DNA from: Nitrosovibrio sp. Nv4
GTDB lineage: Bacteria > Bdellovibrionota > UBA1018 > CAIMNF01
Reading direction: 5' to 3'
DNA: 32,100 bases
NCBI GenBank assembly: GCA_943327105.2
Contig: CALPVV020000020.1
Location: 1 to 32,100, forward strand
Shown in pieces: positions 22,745 through 31,642 of the stretch (positions within the stretch are counted from its first letter, which is position 1; each line of letters starts with the position of its first letter). The position numbers and the translations under genes were made by a program. The notes below the pieces were generated by a model, which saw nothing but the letters and a program-made list of their open reading frames with translations, ran no database searches and was not told the DNA's origin.

Positions 22745-25700
22745 GTGCAGATTGGTATTTTATCAATTAAAAATGCCTTTGTATATTTTACTTTGGCCGT
22801 TGTGCTCAGTGCTTGTAATGCAGGTACTGAAATCAGCTCTTTTTATGCAGATAAAATTGCTCCTGAAGAAGCTACCTCATTATTGTGGCAAGACTATTCT
22901 TCTAACACCATTGCTCCTGGTGCCTTTCAAGGAACTGCGGCTCTGTATGCATCTTGGACACCTTCGACTTCGTCCGAGCTCGCTAGCCAAAAAGTCCAAC
23001 TCTATGTTGGGGCATCCTGTGCTTACCCGGTTGGTTCACCCGCAGTTGTTACCAGCAGCCGCCATCGTTTTACCGGTTTAGCTGATGGCACGTACTCATT
23101 CAAGGTTCTATCATTAGACAGTAAGGGCAATACTTCCTATTCAGGCTGTTCTACTTCCGCTCGAATTGATCACACTGAACCTTCATTGACGGTAAGTGAG
23201 GCACCGACTTATTTAATTTCTTCCAATCAATCTTCTTATCTCATCCGTGGTACCTGCATGGATGCCGGATCAGGTATAACTGGCAATGTGACCGTAAAAG
23301 TCAGACAGGGCTCGACTTTACGTTCATCAGCTGTGCCGTGTAATTCCGGACAATTCGAGGCTCTTTTTGACCTCACCGGCGTGTTTGTGGATGGAGCATT
23401 CAATATCAGTGTTTCAGCAGCAGATGCTCTTGGCAGCGTTTCAGAAATCATCAATAGCAGAATGAAAGATTTTACCCTGCCTTCTATTGCAATCAATAGC
23501 GGAACTCCACTTTGGATCAATCTTGCAAATCGGAATGCGTTCCCCGTGAGTGGAACTTGTACTGATTCCCATTCCGGTACGAATGGTAAAGCGGTGACGG
23601 TGACCATGACCGACGGAAGCTTTACCACTTCGGCGACTGCAAATTGTCTTTCTGGTGTCTTTAATGTTTCACTCAATACCACTGCGGTTGCATTTTCAGA
23701 ATCAGTCGGTTCGATTTCCATTACCGCAACTGTTTCTGATTATGCCGGTAATTCAAAAAACAGTGCATCAATTACAGTATCGAAAGACACTGTTGCACCG
23801 GTTTTATCCATTTTATCTCCTGCAAATGGCCGCATGGTGAAGGGGAACAGCACGGTCGGAATCTCGTTTTCATTGACCGAGGCAAACGCGACCAGCGGAC
23901 AGCTGGTAAATCCGTTCATCAGCATTGCAGGTTTAACCCCGACACAGCCAGTGGGTACTGCGATCACCGCAGGACCATTGGTCAATGCATTGTTTACTCA
24001 GTCGGTGATCACGCCCAACACCAGTGTTTCGGCAATGACCGTTAAGTTGAATTATTCTGACCCTGCTGGTAACCCTGCTTCAGAAGCAATGGTTTCATTC
24101 ATTGTGGATGCCGACAAGCCTACGGTAACGATGTTTCAGATGAATGGTTCTTCGCCAACCACAGACAAATCTATTGTTTCGATTTCAATGGCGGCAGCCG
24201 ATGCATTTTCGAATCTCTCTCAATTTTGTCTTAAATCGAATAACTCAAATCTTCCGGCATCGAATGATTCTTGTTGGGTAAGTGCTGTTTCTCCAGTGAC
24301 GAATGCATCTTCTGGTAAAACCATCATTTTTAATGCTTATCAATATCAATTGGGTTTGGTTCCCAGTAATTATATTGTCTATGCTTGGGCGAAAGATGAA
24401 GCTGGTAATATTTCTGAACTGAGTTCACAGGCAGCGATTGTGTTTGATCCGGGGACTCCGCCTGATTTAATCAATGTTACGGCGGTCAATACGGCGTCGT
24501 CACCTTCGAGAATGGTTTCAACCGGTTCTAATATCACCGTGAGTTGGTCTGCGAATGATGCTGAGGGTTTGGCGGTAAATCCGATTTCGATTTACTACAC
24601 GACTAACGATATTGATTACATACCATTTTCTGGTTCGGTGAATATTGCAAATGCTGCCTCTTCTGGTTGTACGATTGCCGCGGGTCAAACCGGTTGCAAG
24701 GTATTAGCTGCGCCGACCTCTACGAATTTCAAAGTCAGGGTTTTTGTGAAAGATCAGTTGGGAAGCGTCGTTGCGATCAATGCGTTGCCAATGAATGATA
24801 ACAAAATTGAAATCATCGCGGGTAATCTTGATGACGGACTTGGGTCTTTGGCTTCAAGGTTTGTGTTTGAACCATGGGGCAAGGGTTCTTTGGGTGAATA
24901 TGCTTATAAGAACAGGCTTGCAATTGCCGATGATGGAACCATTTTTTACGCACATGTAATGCATGGATTACTCACTATAGACCCCAAGACAGGGGTCATC
25001 AGTCAATTCATCAAAAATGGTATTGATAACACGGGAAACAATGTTTCCGTAGCCGTTGCGCGAGTGAAGAGTGTGACCGCAATTGCCATGGATTACAGTA
25101 ACAACCTGTTAATTTATGACTTCGACAGAATTCGAAAAATTGACCGTACTACGAACAAAATCACAACGCTGATTGGTGGTGGCTCGATGTCAGACCCTTC
25201 GGTAGCGGTTCCCGCAACGTCGATAGCACTCGGTACGGATAATGACTTGAATCACTTGAACCTTGTTCCGATGCCGAATGGTGATCTGTATTTCAGTACC
25301 AATAAGAATAAATTGAGAGACCGAAAATACATTGCGCCTGTCGCGCCCAGCACGGTCGGAACGGTGGCACCCATTGATTTTACCGGTACAGGCATGAGTG
25401 GTAAGCCGATTCCTTGGGATGATCCTTCTGTTGTTTCAACTCTCGGTTTTGGAATGGCATTCAATTTAAGTGATTCATCGATATCACTCATGGTGAAGGG
25501 GTTTGATGTTAATTTGGAAGGCGATTATGTTCCTCATTACTCGAGCGTTAATCCGACAAGTTATTCCTCTATTGAAGGGACTCCTGGTAACTTAATCAAC
25601 GGTAACGTGGTCACAGGCATGGATGGTGCACTTTATCTTACGACCCGCTATCGGATGTGGGTTAAAAAATACAATCCGGCTACTAATTCGATGGTAAAGA

Positions 25701-26908
25701 TTCTTGGAGCTGGGGGTTTACCTTCGCCATACTTTGCGATGAAACCTTGCGCGGATGGGACGCCGGCACTTGCTTGTAAGGTTGATGTTGATTCCATTTA
25801 TGTGACTAAAACGGGAAAATTTTACTTCATCGATCAAGGCTTATTGCGAACCATTGACCAAAACGGCAATGTGATGACCGTTTACGGTGAGAGCGTGAGC
25901 ACGGGTAGTGGGGTGATCGCAACCAATTCTCGTTTCGGTGATATTGTTCATTTCAAGCTCGATCGTGTTGCAAATTCTTCTCGACTGGTTGTGCTTGATG
26001 GGTACTCAAATGAGTTTCGTGATGTTTCACTTTTGACGAATGGTACTGTTGACCAGATTTTAGACAATAATGGTGAATCTGTGAGTGCATGTTTTCAGTG
26101 GCATGGTCCGTTCCGTTTTGATTTTATGCCAGGTTCGAGCGACATTGTTTCACCTTGCGGCACGCTTTCATTTTTTTCGCGTGATTATGCTTCATGGTAT
26201 TCGATTGCTTATGGAGATACGAATCCTGATTCGCCATTCTTCAATCCTTCAGCAGTCATGTATCACGACCCTTCGGCTGATGGTAAATATGGCAATGATG
26301 TCGATCTTTCCGGACCAGATGGCTTCAACGTTTCTGTGCTGGGAGTAATCAATGACAAGATTCTTTACTTGAAGCAATCTTGGGACGCAATGAACGGCAA
26401 GTATGCGAATTGCATGGTTAAGCAATATGAGCTTGATACCAACATTTTCGAATTCAAACAGAGTCACTTCATGGGCAACTCAACTTGCGATGGTGCTTAT
26501 CAACCGGGTGCTCCCATGGCTACGAATTCGATCTCTATTTTTGGTTTGACCAATATCGAATATGAGCCAACCCTTGCAGGGAATAAATATCTGTTCTTGA
26601 AGGAATTTGGTCAGACGGTATTCAAGGGTGATCCGAGTGGTGTGCTTGAAGTTTATGCAACTCTTCAGCATCCGGTTTATAACTTCACTCACACTTATGA
26701 CGTTGCGAACGGAGTGAATATTTATTACTGCGCTAGCGGTAGCCTGTTCCGTTACAATAAAAACAACAATGCTACCACTCAGCTTCAATGGGGTTCGTCG
26801 TCGTTAAGGTGTACCAAGGGTGGTATTGAATACGATGCCACAATTAACTCGCTTTATATTCCGGTTGAAAGCAATGGCAATGAAGGAATTGCCCGATATC
26901 AACTTTGA
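22745..26908 (+). CDS. Large lipoprotein with Ig/FnIII-like repeats and a C-terminal beta-propeller-like region
   Basis: A 1387-residue lipoprotein. The GTG at 22745 follows GAGAGGGG by seven bases and gives a lipobox VVLSAC with Cys24. An in-frame GTG at 22727 would place the binding site inside the gene. Domains are: about 40-144, FnIII-like (DGTYSFKVLSLDSKGN); about 145-243 and 245-348, two related Ig-like repeats sharing GTC-x-D-x2-SG and C-x-SG-x-F; about 350-690, three more Ig-like domains (DPAGNPAS, AKDEAGNIS, VKDQLGS); about 690-1387, an NHL/propeller-like region (LAIADDGTIFYAH, IRKIDRTTNKITTLIGGG). Such proteins are usually surface-exposed and adhesive. No name can be given. It overlaps the convergent MATE gene by ten bases. 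Confidence 0.85.
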   Translation: MQIGILSIKNAFVYFTLAVVLSACNAGTEISSFYADKIAPEEATSLLWQDYSSNTIAPGAFQGTAALYASWTPSTSSELASQKVQLYVGASCAYPVGSPAVVTSSRHRFTGLADGTYSFKVLSLDSKGNTSYSGCSTSARIDHTEPSLTVSEAPTYLISSNQSSYLIRGTCMDAGSGITGNVTVKVRQGSTLRSSAVPCNSGQFEALFDLTGVFVDGAFNISVSAADALGSVSEIINSRMKDFTLPSIAINSGTPLWINLANRNAFPVSGTCTDSHSGTNGKAVTVTMTDGSFTTSATANCLSGVFNVSLNTTAVAFSESVGSISITATVSDYAGNSKNSASITVSKDTVAPVLSILSPANGRMVKGNSTVGISFSLTEANATSGQLVNPFISIAGLTPTQPVGTAITAGPLVNALFTQSVITPNTSVSAMTVKLNYSDPAGNPASEAMVSFIVDADKPTVTMFQMNGSSPTTDKSIVSISMAAADAFSNLSQFCLKSNNSNLPASNDSCWVSAVSPVTNASSGKTIIFNAYQYQLGLVPSNYIVYAWAKDEAGNISELSSQAAIVFDPGTPPDLINVTAVNTASSPSRMVSTGSNITVSWSANDAEGLAVNPISIYYTTNDIDYIPFSGSVNIANAASSGCTIAAGQTGCKVLAAPTSTNFKVRVFVKDQLGSVVAINALPMNDNKIEIIAGNLDDGLGSLASRFVFEPWGKGSLGEYAYKNRLAIADDGTIFYAHVMHGLLTIDPKTGVISQFIKNGIDNTGNNVSVAVARVKSVTAIAMDYSNNLLIYDFDRIRKIDRTTNKITTLIGGGSMSDPSVAVPATSIALGTDNDLNHLNLVPMPNGDLYFSTNKNKLRDRKYIAPVAPSTVGTVAPIDFTGTGMSGKPIPWDDPSVVSTLGFGMAFNLSDSSISLMVKGFDVNLEGDYVPHYSSVNPTSYSSIEGTPGNLINGNVVTGMDGALYLTTRYRMWVKKYNPATNSMVKILGAGGLPSPYFAMKPCADGTPALACKVDVDSIYVTKTGKFYFIDQGLLRTIDQNGNVMTVYGESVSTGSGVIATNSRFGDIVHFKLDRVANSSRLVVLDGYSNEFRDVSLLTNGTVDQILDNNGESVSACFQWHGPFRFDFMPGSSDIVSPCGTLSFFSRDYASWYSIAYGDTNPDSPFFNPSAVMYHDPSADGKYGNDVDLSGPDGFNVSVLGVINDKILYLKQSWDAMNGKYANCMVKQYELDTNIFEFKQSHFMGNSTCDGAYQPGAPMATNSISIFGLTNIEYEPTLAGNKYLFLKEFGQTVFKGDPSGVLEVYATLQHPVYNFTHTYDVANGVNIYYCASGSLFRYNKNNNATTQLQWGSSSLRCTKGGIEYDATINSLYIPVESNGNEGIARYQL

Positions 26909-28236
26909 TCGCGTGTGGTTTTTTTCCAAAAGTAAAACAGGGTAATTGCCACAAAAAACAGACCAGTCGATAATCCAACCCAGAGTCCACGAACTTGCCA
27001 ATTCAGTCGATAGGCGAAAAACAAGCCGATGGGTAGACCAATCAACCAATGTCCGACGCCGTTAGCAATGGCCTGAATTTTAACTTTACCAAAGCCCCTC
27101 AAGCAGCCTGCGATGATGACCTGGGTTGCGTCTGCTGCCTGAAAAATCGCAGCAATGAAAAGAATGCTCGCGCCCATTGCCGTGGTTTCAGCATCAGAGG
27201 TGTAAAGTGCGAAAAGGGGTTTTTGAAAAACAATCAGAAATGAGCTGCTAATTAGAGCGTATCCCCATCCCAATTTGATCGTCGACCAGCCATAATGAAT
27301 GGCAAGAGCATGTCTTTTTTCACCGTTGAGTTTACTTAAAGTCAGTGCAGCTGCTGAACCCAGACCGAGTGGAATCATGAAAACAAAAGTAGCAATGCTC
27401 AGGATGATCGAGTGGGCTGCGTTTTGCGTGGTAGCCATCGATGATGCCAGAGTGCTGACCAGGATGAATGCGCCCATTTCAAAAAGCATGTGCACGCTTG
27501 AAGGGAAACCCATGCGGAGAATTTTTCCTCCGTACTTTTGGTAATTCACCTTCATCCAGTGAATTGGAATGGACTCTAGCTTTGAACGAACATGGAGTGT
27601 TTTGGCTAGAAGGTAGAAAAAAATTCCGAACCTTGAAATGACATTCGCCCACGCTGAACCCATGAGTCCGAGTTCGGGCAGACCGGCATGACCAAAGATC
27701 AGTGCCCAGTTTAGAAAAACATTCAGAATATTACCGATAAGGAAGGCATAGGTTGATTCATTCGGATGCCCCCGAGCCTGAAGTTCTACGCGTAGAGTGG
27801 GAATCAAGAAGACCGGGAAGTAGCTGAGGGCAATGATGGTCGAAAAAGTGGTGACGTCGCCCTGAATGGCAAGGTTGGTGCCGATTAGGGCTGAATTGAA
27901 GGCAAGTAAGGCAAGACCGGCCGTGCTGAATACTGAAACCAGGGTTGAGACCATTAAACCGGAATAGTAGAAGGAGTGGGCTTCCTTATCGTTCTTTTCA
28001 CCCAGGGCATGTGGAATCAGGTATTCCAGGCAGTACACGAGACCATTGCCGACGACCATGAACCAGGCAAAGAGAGAGGTCGATGTTCCAACGGTTGCAA
28101 TGGCATTTGCGCCTAATTTGCCGCAAAAAACCATATCAACAAGCTGCATTAATGATTGCCCTGCGAACATGATTACGCTATGAATGAGCGTATTCCAGTA
28201 AGTTTTCTTCAGTTCAGATTCGGATTCGAGTCTCAT
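26899..28236 (-). CDS. MATE-family multidrug/toxin exporter (NorM-like)
   Basis: A 445-residue polytopic protein with about 12 membrane segments arranged as two homologous halves. The N-terminal half starts with FAGQSLMQLVDMVFCGKLGANAIA (from residue 24) and contains LGEKNDKEAHSFYYSG. The second half starts near GFPSSVHMLFEMGAFILVSTLA (from about residue 244). These match MATE exporters, which expel cationic drugs or metabolites in exchange for sodium or protons. The substrate cannot be read from sequence. The ribosome binding site is weak. A 15-base palindrome at 28284-28298 lies in the upstream gap and may be an operator. Confidence 0.92.
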   Translation of the reverse strand: MRLESESELKKTYWNTLIHSVIMFAGQSLMQLVDMVFCGKLGANAIATVGTSTSLFAWFMVVGNGLVYCLEYLIPHALGEKNDKEAHSFYYSGLMVSTLVSVFSTAGLALLAFNSALIGTNLAIQGDVTTFSTIIALSYFPVFLIPTLRVELQARGHPNESTYAFLIGNILNVFLNWALIFGHAGLPELGLMGSAWANVISRFGIFFYLLAKTLHVRSKLESIPIHWMKVNYQKYGGKILRMGFPSSVHMLFEMGAFILVSTLASSMATTQNAAHSIILSIATFVFMIPLGLGSAAALTLSKLNGEKRHALAIHYGWSTIKLGWGYALISSSFLIVFQKPLFALYTSDAETTAMGASILFIAAIFQAADATQVIIAGCLRGFGKVKIQAIANGVGHWLIGLPIGLFFAYRLNWQVRGLWVGLSTGLFFVAITLFYFWKKTTRDQS

Positions 28237-28283
28237 CTTTTTGGTACGCCGCGATATAAGTTTTATTTAGGTTTTAAAATTAA

Positions 28284-28298
28284 TAACAATAATTGTTA
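28284..28298. promoter_or_regulatory. Perfect 15-base palindrome upstream of the MATE exporter gene
   Basis: TAACAAT and ATTGTTA flank a central A, 47 bases upstream of the MATE start codon, in an AT-rich gap. The position fits an operator for a TetR- or MarR-type repressor, which often control drug exporters, but no regulator gene is adjacent. The remaining gap (28299-28432) shows no gene. Confidence 0.4.
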
Positions 28299-28432
28299 CT
28301 GATCTGAAAGTTCGTGCATAGTCATTTCATCAGGTCGCAAGACCGAAACAATATTCAGATGATCTGGGAGTATCTAATCTTCATTTCTCCCCCCAATCCC
28401 CGAAGGTTGATGTTCCCAGGTCATTTGTCTTC

Positions 28433-29995
28433 TTAAGAATGCCGACCGGCACCCAATCTCTTTAAAAAAATCTCTTTCTTGAATAATGATTCAAAAAGCG
28501 TTTTCTTTTGTTCGAATCTCAAGATCTCAAGGTCACATGGAGTTTTGCTTTTGAACAATAGATCGATTTTGCGCGCAGAAATTTTCTTCTGTTTCAACAA
28601 AAGTGATTCTTTGTGAGTACGATCCATTGAATCGGCGAGTTGTAGGATAGATAGCAACTTCATGAATACATCGCGAAGTTCATCTTTTTTAGGGTAAGGA
28701 ATCTTGCTTGCCTTCTCGAGCATTTTTTCTTCTTTGTGATAACGACAAAGAAGTGCGATCAATTGCGATTCCCAGTCATGCATACCTACGAAGTGTGCGT
28801 TTTTGACGATGTATTCAGAATGTTCGGAGTGATGGGAATGGCTCACCATTTCGCCAACGTCGTGTAAGATTGCCGCCGCAGAAAGATAGTCCCGCCACTT
28901 CGGGTTGAGTTGGTGCACCGATTTCAATTCATCAAAAAGCCACTCTGAATGCGCTCGCACGGTAGTGGCATGGTGATGGTCAATGTTCCAAGGAGCGATT
29001 CGTTTTTCAATTTCTTCGATCGGGAACGACGATTGTTTGGTCGAGCTTTTATGATAGTGATCAAGCTCATCAACGAGAATGCCGTCACGAAGGGCGAACT
29101 CGGTTGGTTTGATTTGTTTGGCGCCAATGATGTGTGCAATTTCATCGAGAAGAATGCCACCAGCCAAAATGAGATCAACCCGCTTTGGTTCCATTCCTTT
29201 GGTCGAAAGCAGTTGTTCGGTTGTTTTAGTCTCAATCGATTTTACCGTTTTAGTGAGGTTCTTCAGGTCAAACGGTTTTGCAGAAGCGTCGCGATTGCCG
29301 TGAACTAGTTTGGTGAGTGCGATGACACTACCACTTGAGCCCAGCATTTTAGGTGCTTTCGGCCAATGTTCGATCAGAACTTTGGGCAAAACCACGCTTT
29401 TGATGAAATTACGGAGTTCTTGAACCGGGTCTGATTTTTTGGTTCCGATGGTGACTTTTTGCGGTGGTTGGGTTTTGAGAAAAACCTGCTGAAGTTTTGC
29501 CACGCCAAGATTGAAGCTGTAAGAATGAATGATTTTTCGACCTTTGCAGATTGAGACCTCAGTACTTCCACCGCCAATATCGATGAGTGCAAACGTGCCC
29601 TGTGGAACTTTATCAAAACGTAAAATACCTTTGGCAATCAGGGATGCTTCTTCGGCCCCCGTGATCATGCGAAAATGCACACCGGTTTTTGATTCGATTT
29701 CTTTAAGGAATAGTTCACCGTCTGATGCGTCTCGAACCGCAGCAGTGCCAAAAGCAACAACCTTATCAACTTCAAGTGCATCCATCGTTTCTTTGAACGA
29801 CTTGACTGCTTCAAGAGTGCGGCGTTTGCCTTCTAAGCTGAATTTTCCGGAAAAGTATAAATCCTGGCCGAGCCTAACCATCGTTTTTTCACGATAGAGG
29901 CGACGATGCTGAACCAAACCCTTACGATTAGAGCTGATCTCGTGAACATCGAAGCGAATCGAGTTCGTTCCTAGGTCAATAACCGCAAGGCGCAT
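28433..29995 (-). CDS. Ppx/GppA phosphatase with C-terminal HD domain
   Basis: A 520-residue protein with an ASKHA-fold phosphatase domain. It has DLGTNSIR (7-14), the GAEEASLI segment with the likely catalytic glutamate (about 115), and the phosphate loop DIGGGSTE (139-146). An HD-type metal domain follows with ILHDVGE (His378, Asp379) and later histidines in HSHHSEHS. This is the architecture of exopolyphosphatases and guanosine pentaphosphatases, which degrade polyphosphate or convert pppGpp to ppGpp. Sequence alone does not decide between Ppx and GppA. It is the last gene of a minus-strand run mazG, coaE, a 48-codon gene and this one, with a 14-base gap upstream. Confidence 0.92.
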   Translation of the reverse strand: MRLAVIDLGTNSIRFDVHEISSNRKGLVQHRRLYREKTMVRLGQDLYFSGKFSLEGKRRTLEAVKSFKETMDALEVDKVVAFGTAAVRDASDGELFLKEIESKTGVHFRMITGAEEASLIAKGILRFDKVPQGTFALIDIGGGSTEVSICKGRKIIHSYSFNLGVAKLQQVFLKTQPPQKVTIGTKKSDPVQELRNFIKSVVLPKVLIEHWPKAPKMLGSSGSVIALTKLVHGNRDASAKPFDLKNLTKTVKSIETKTTEQLLSTKGMEPKRVDLILAGGILLDEIAHIIGAKQIKPTEFALRDGILVDELDHYHKSSTKQSSFPIEEIEKRIAPWNIDHHHATTVRAHSEWLFDELKSVHQLNPKWRDYLSAAAILHDVGEMVSHSHHSEHSEYIVKNAHFVGMHDWESQLIALLCRYHKEEKMLEKASKIPYPKKDELRDVFMKLLSILQLADSMDRTHKESLLLKQKKISARKIDLLFKSKTPCDLEILRFEQKKTLFESLFKKEIFLKRLGAGRHS

Positions 29996-30009
29996 TTTGT
30001 GTCAGGAAA

Positions 30010-30156
30010 TTAGCGAGCGCGATTAATTTTGCGCTGCTTCATTTTCTTGCTGTTAGCACGGTCAATTTTGTGAGTGCCTTCAACAGGATTTTTTTTGTAT
30101 TCAGTTGCGCGATCGCGTTTCATTTTAGTTTTCTTAACTCTAAGACGTGTAGCCAT
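30010..30156 (-). CDS. Very basic 48-residue protein between coaE and ppx
   Basis: A complete reading frame of 48 codons, starting MATRLRVKKTKMKRDRATEY and ending KQRKINRAR. It has 19 lysine or arginine residues and only four acidic ones, with no cysteine or hydrophobic segment. It fills the gap between coaE (13 bases away) and ppx (14 bases away) on the same strand, which is the spacing of an operon member. Such composition suggests binding to RNA, ribosomes or DNA. I do not recognise a family. No strong ribosome binding site is visible, so coupling to coaE is likely. Without the gene the gap would be 174 bases. Confidence 0.65.
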   Translation of the reverse strand: MATRLRVKKTKMKRDRATEYKKNPVEGTHKIDRANSKKMKQRKINRAR

Positions 30157-30169
30157 GAAGGCATTGTTA

Positions 30170-30760
30170 TCATGCCCGTTTCAGCTGGTCGAGCAATTTT
30201 CTTACTGATTCACGAAGTTGATCGGGGGACCCTGAATTTTCAATGGTGTAGGTCGCATACTTCAGACGTTCTTGGTCGGTGATCTGAGCTCGAATCATCG
30301 CTTCTGCTGCTTCTTTGGTAATATGGTCACGAGCCTGGATTCGCTCAATTTTAAGGGTTTCCGGTGCAGTAACCACGATTAACCCATCAAAGTCCTTTGC
30401 TCGACCGGCCTCAATGATTAGTGCTGCCTCATAGAGTAAGAAGGGGGCTGTTTCAGAGGCCTCGATCTCATTCATTTTGGCCTCGCTTGCGACTTGAATG
30501 AGGGGGTGAAGAATAGATTCCAGGTCTTGTTTGGCCTTCGGGTCTTGACTCAAAAGAGAGCGAAGAGTGGCCCGATCATCGGTACCAAAGCGTTTAATGA
30601 TGGCTTGCTGGGCGGGTTGCCCCGGTTCACGTAGCTTGCGAGCAATTTCATCGGCATCAATCGATGGAATTCCCATCTCATTGAATAATTTCACCACGGT
30701 ACTTTTGCCTGAGCCAATTCCACCGGTAATCGCGTAGCGCTTCAGATGGTTTGATTTCAT
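30170..30760 (-). CDS. coaE: Dephospho-CoA kinase
   Basis: A 196-residue P-loop kinase for the last step of coenzyme A synthesis, phosphorylation of the ribose 3'-hydroxyl of dephospho-CoA. It has the Walker A GGIGSGKST (14-22), SIDADEIAR (33-41), ILHPLI (83-88), LLYEAALIIEAG (108-119), where other CoaE proteins have a P-L-L-(F/Y)-E segment, and the lid region RIQARDHIT. The length is normal. The start codon overlaps the mazG stop as ATGA, so translation is coupled. It is the second gene of the four-gene minus-strand run. Confidence 0.95.
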   Translation of the reverse strand: MKSNHLKRYAITGGIGSGKSTVVKLFNEMGIPSIDADEIARKLREPGQPAQQAIIKRFGTDDRATLRSLLSQDPKAKQDLESILHPLIQVASEAKMNEIEASETAPFLLYEAALIIEAGRAKDFDGLIVVTAPETLKIERIQARDHITKEAAEAMIRAQITDQERLKYATYTIENSGSPDQLRESVRKLLDQLKRA

Positions 30761-31617
30761 TTGGCCTGCTCCCAGTATTTGTCCATTTCTTCAAGCGTAG
30801 CTTGCTCGGGAGTTTTGCCTTCCTTAGCCAGTGATTGCTCAACATGACGGAAGCGTCCCTCGAATTTACGAAGGGTATTACGGAGGGCGGCTTCTGGGTC
30901 GAGTTTATAAAAATGGGCGATGTTGCAGGCAGAGAAAAGTACGTCTCCGAGTTCGCCTTCGATTTTCAGTTTTTCTTCGGCAGTCACGCTATTTTCAGGG
31001 TGTTGATGGCACTCTTCAGTGAGTTCGGTCACTTCTTCTTGCAGCTTTTCAAGCGGCCCTTTGACGTCAGGCCATTGAAAGCCCACCTTGGTGACTTTTT
31101 GAATCACATTCATGGTACGTGCAAACCCCGGCATTCCCTTCGGAATGGTGTCGAATACACTTGTCGATGCAGTTGCTGATTCTGGTTTCGTGGCTTTTTC
31201 TACCGCTTTAATTTGCGCCCAGTTCTTAACCACATCCTCTGCGCCCTCGACTTTGGCTTCACCAAAAACATGCGGGTGACGGCGAATCATCTTTTCATTG
31301 AGTTGATTTGCAATCGCTTCAATTGAAATGCTTGGGTCAGTCTCGCTTGCGATTTCGGCATGTAAAAGAATTTGTAGAAGAACGTCTCCCCATTCTTCAA
31401 CGAATGCATTTTTGATGCTCGGGGTCTTGAAATCTTCAGGTGATGTTACCTGGTCAAGCACTTCGATTGTTTCGTAGGTCTCTTCAATCAGGTACTGACG
31501 CAAGGATTGGTGTGTTTGTTTTTGATCCCATGGACAGCCGCCTGGCGCTCTCAGTTGATGAATGGTTTTCAAAAGTTTTTTTAATGCGTTCAGGCTTTGT
31601 TCTTCGTTGTAGGGCAT
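30757..31617 (-). CDS. mazG: Nucleoside triphosphate pyrophosphohydrolase MazG
   Basis: A 286-residue protein with two tandem MazG domains. The N-terminal domain has LRAPGGCPWDQKQTHQSL (22-39), the metal motif EETYE (45-49) and EEWGD (74-78), then RRHPHVFG. The C-terminal domain has GFQWPDVKGPLEKLQEEV and EGELGDVLFSACN. The enzyme hydrolyses (d)NTPs to monophosphates and pyrophosphate, cleaning the nucleotide pool and, in some bacteria, lowering ppGpp. The presence of a Ppx/GppA gene at the other end of the same run makes a nucleotide-signal link possible but unproven. It is divergent from ybeY with only 25 bases between the start codons. Confidence 0.95.
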   Translation of the reverse strand: MPYNEEQSLNALKKLLKTIHQLRAPGGCPWDQKQTHQSLRQYLIEETYETIEVLDQVTSPEDFKTPSIKNAFVEEWGDVLLQILLHAEIASETDPSISIEAIANQLNEKMIRRHPHVFGEAKVEGAEDVVKNWAQIKAVEKATKPESATASTSVFDTIPKGMPGFARTMNVIQKVTKVGFQWPDVKGPLEKLQEEVTELTEECHQHPENSVTAEEKLKIEGELGDVLFSACNIAHFYKLDPEAALRNTLRKFEGRFRHVEQSLAKEGKTPEQATLEEMDKYWEQAK

Positions 31618-31642
31618 CGTACTTCTTTGGTAACATGGATCG

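Noticed and set aside
23236-23721. 161-codon minus-strand frame inside the large lipoprotein gene
   Set aside because: It is antisense to Ig-like repeats with conserved cysteines and shows only compositional features.
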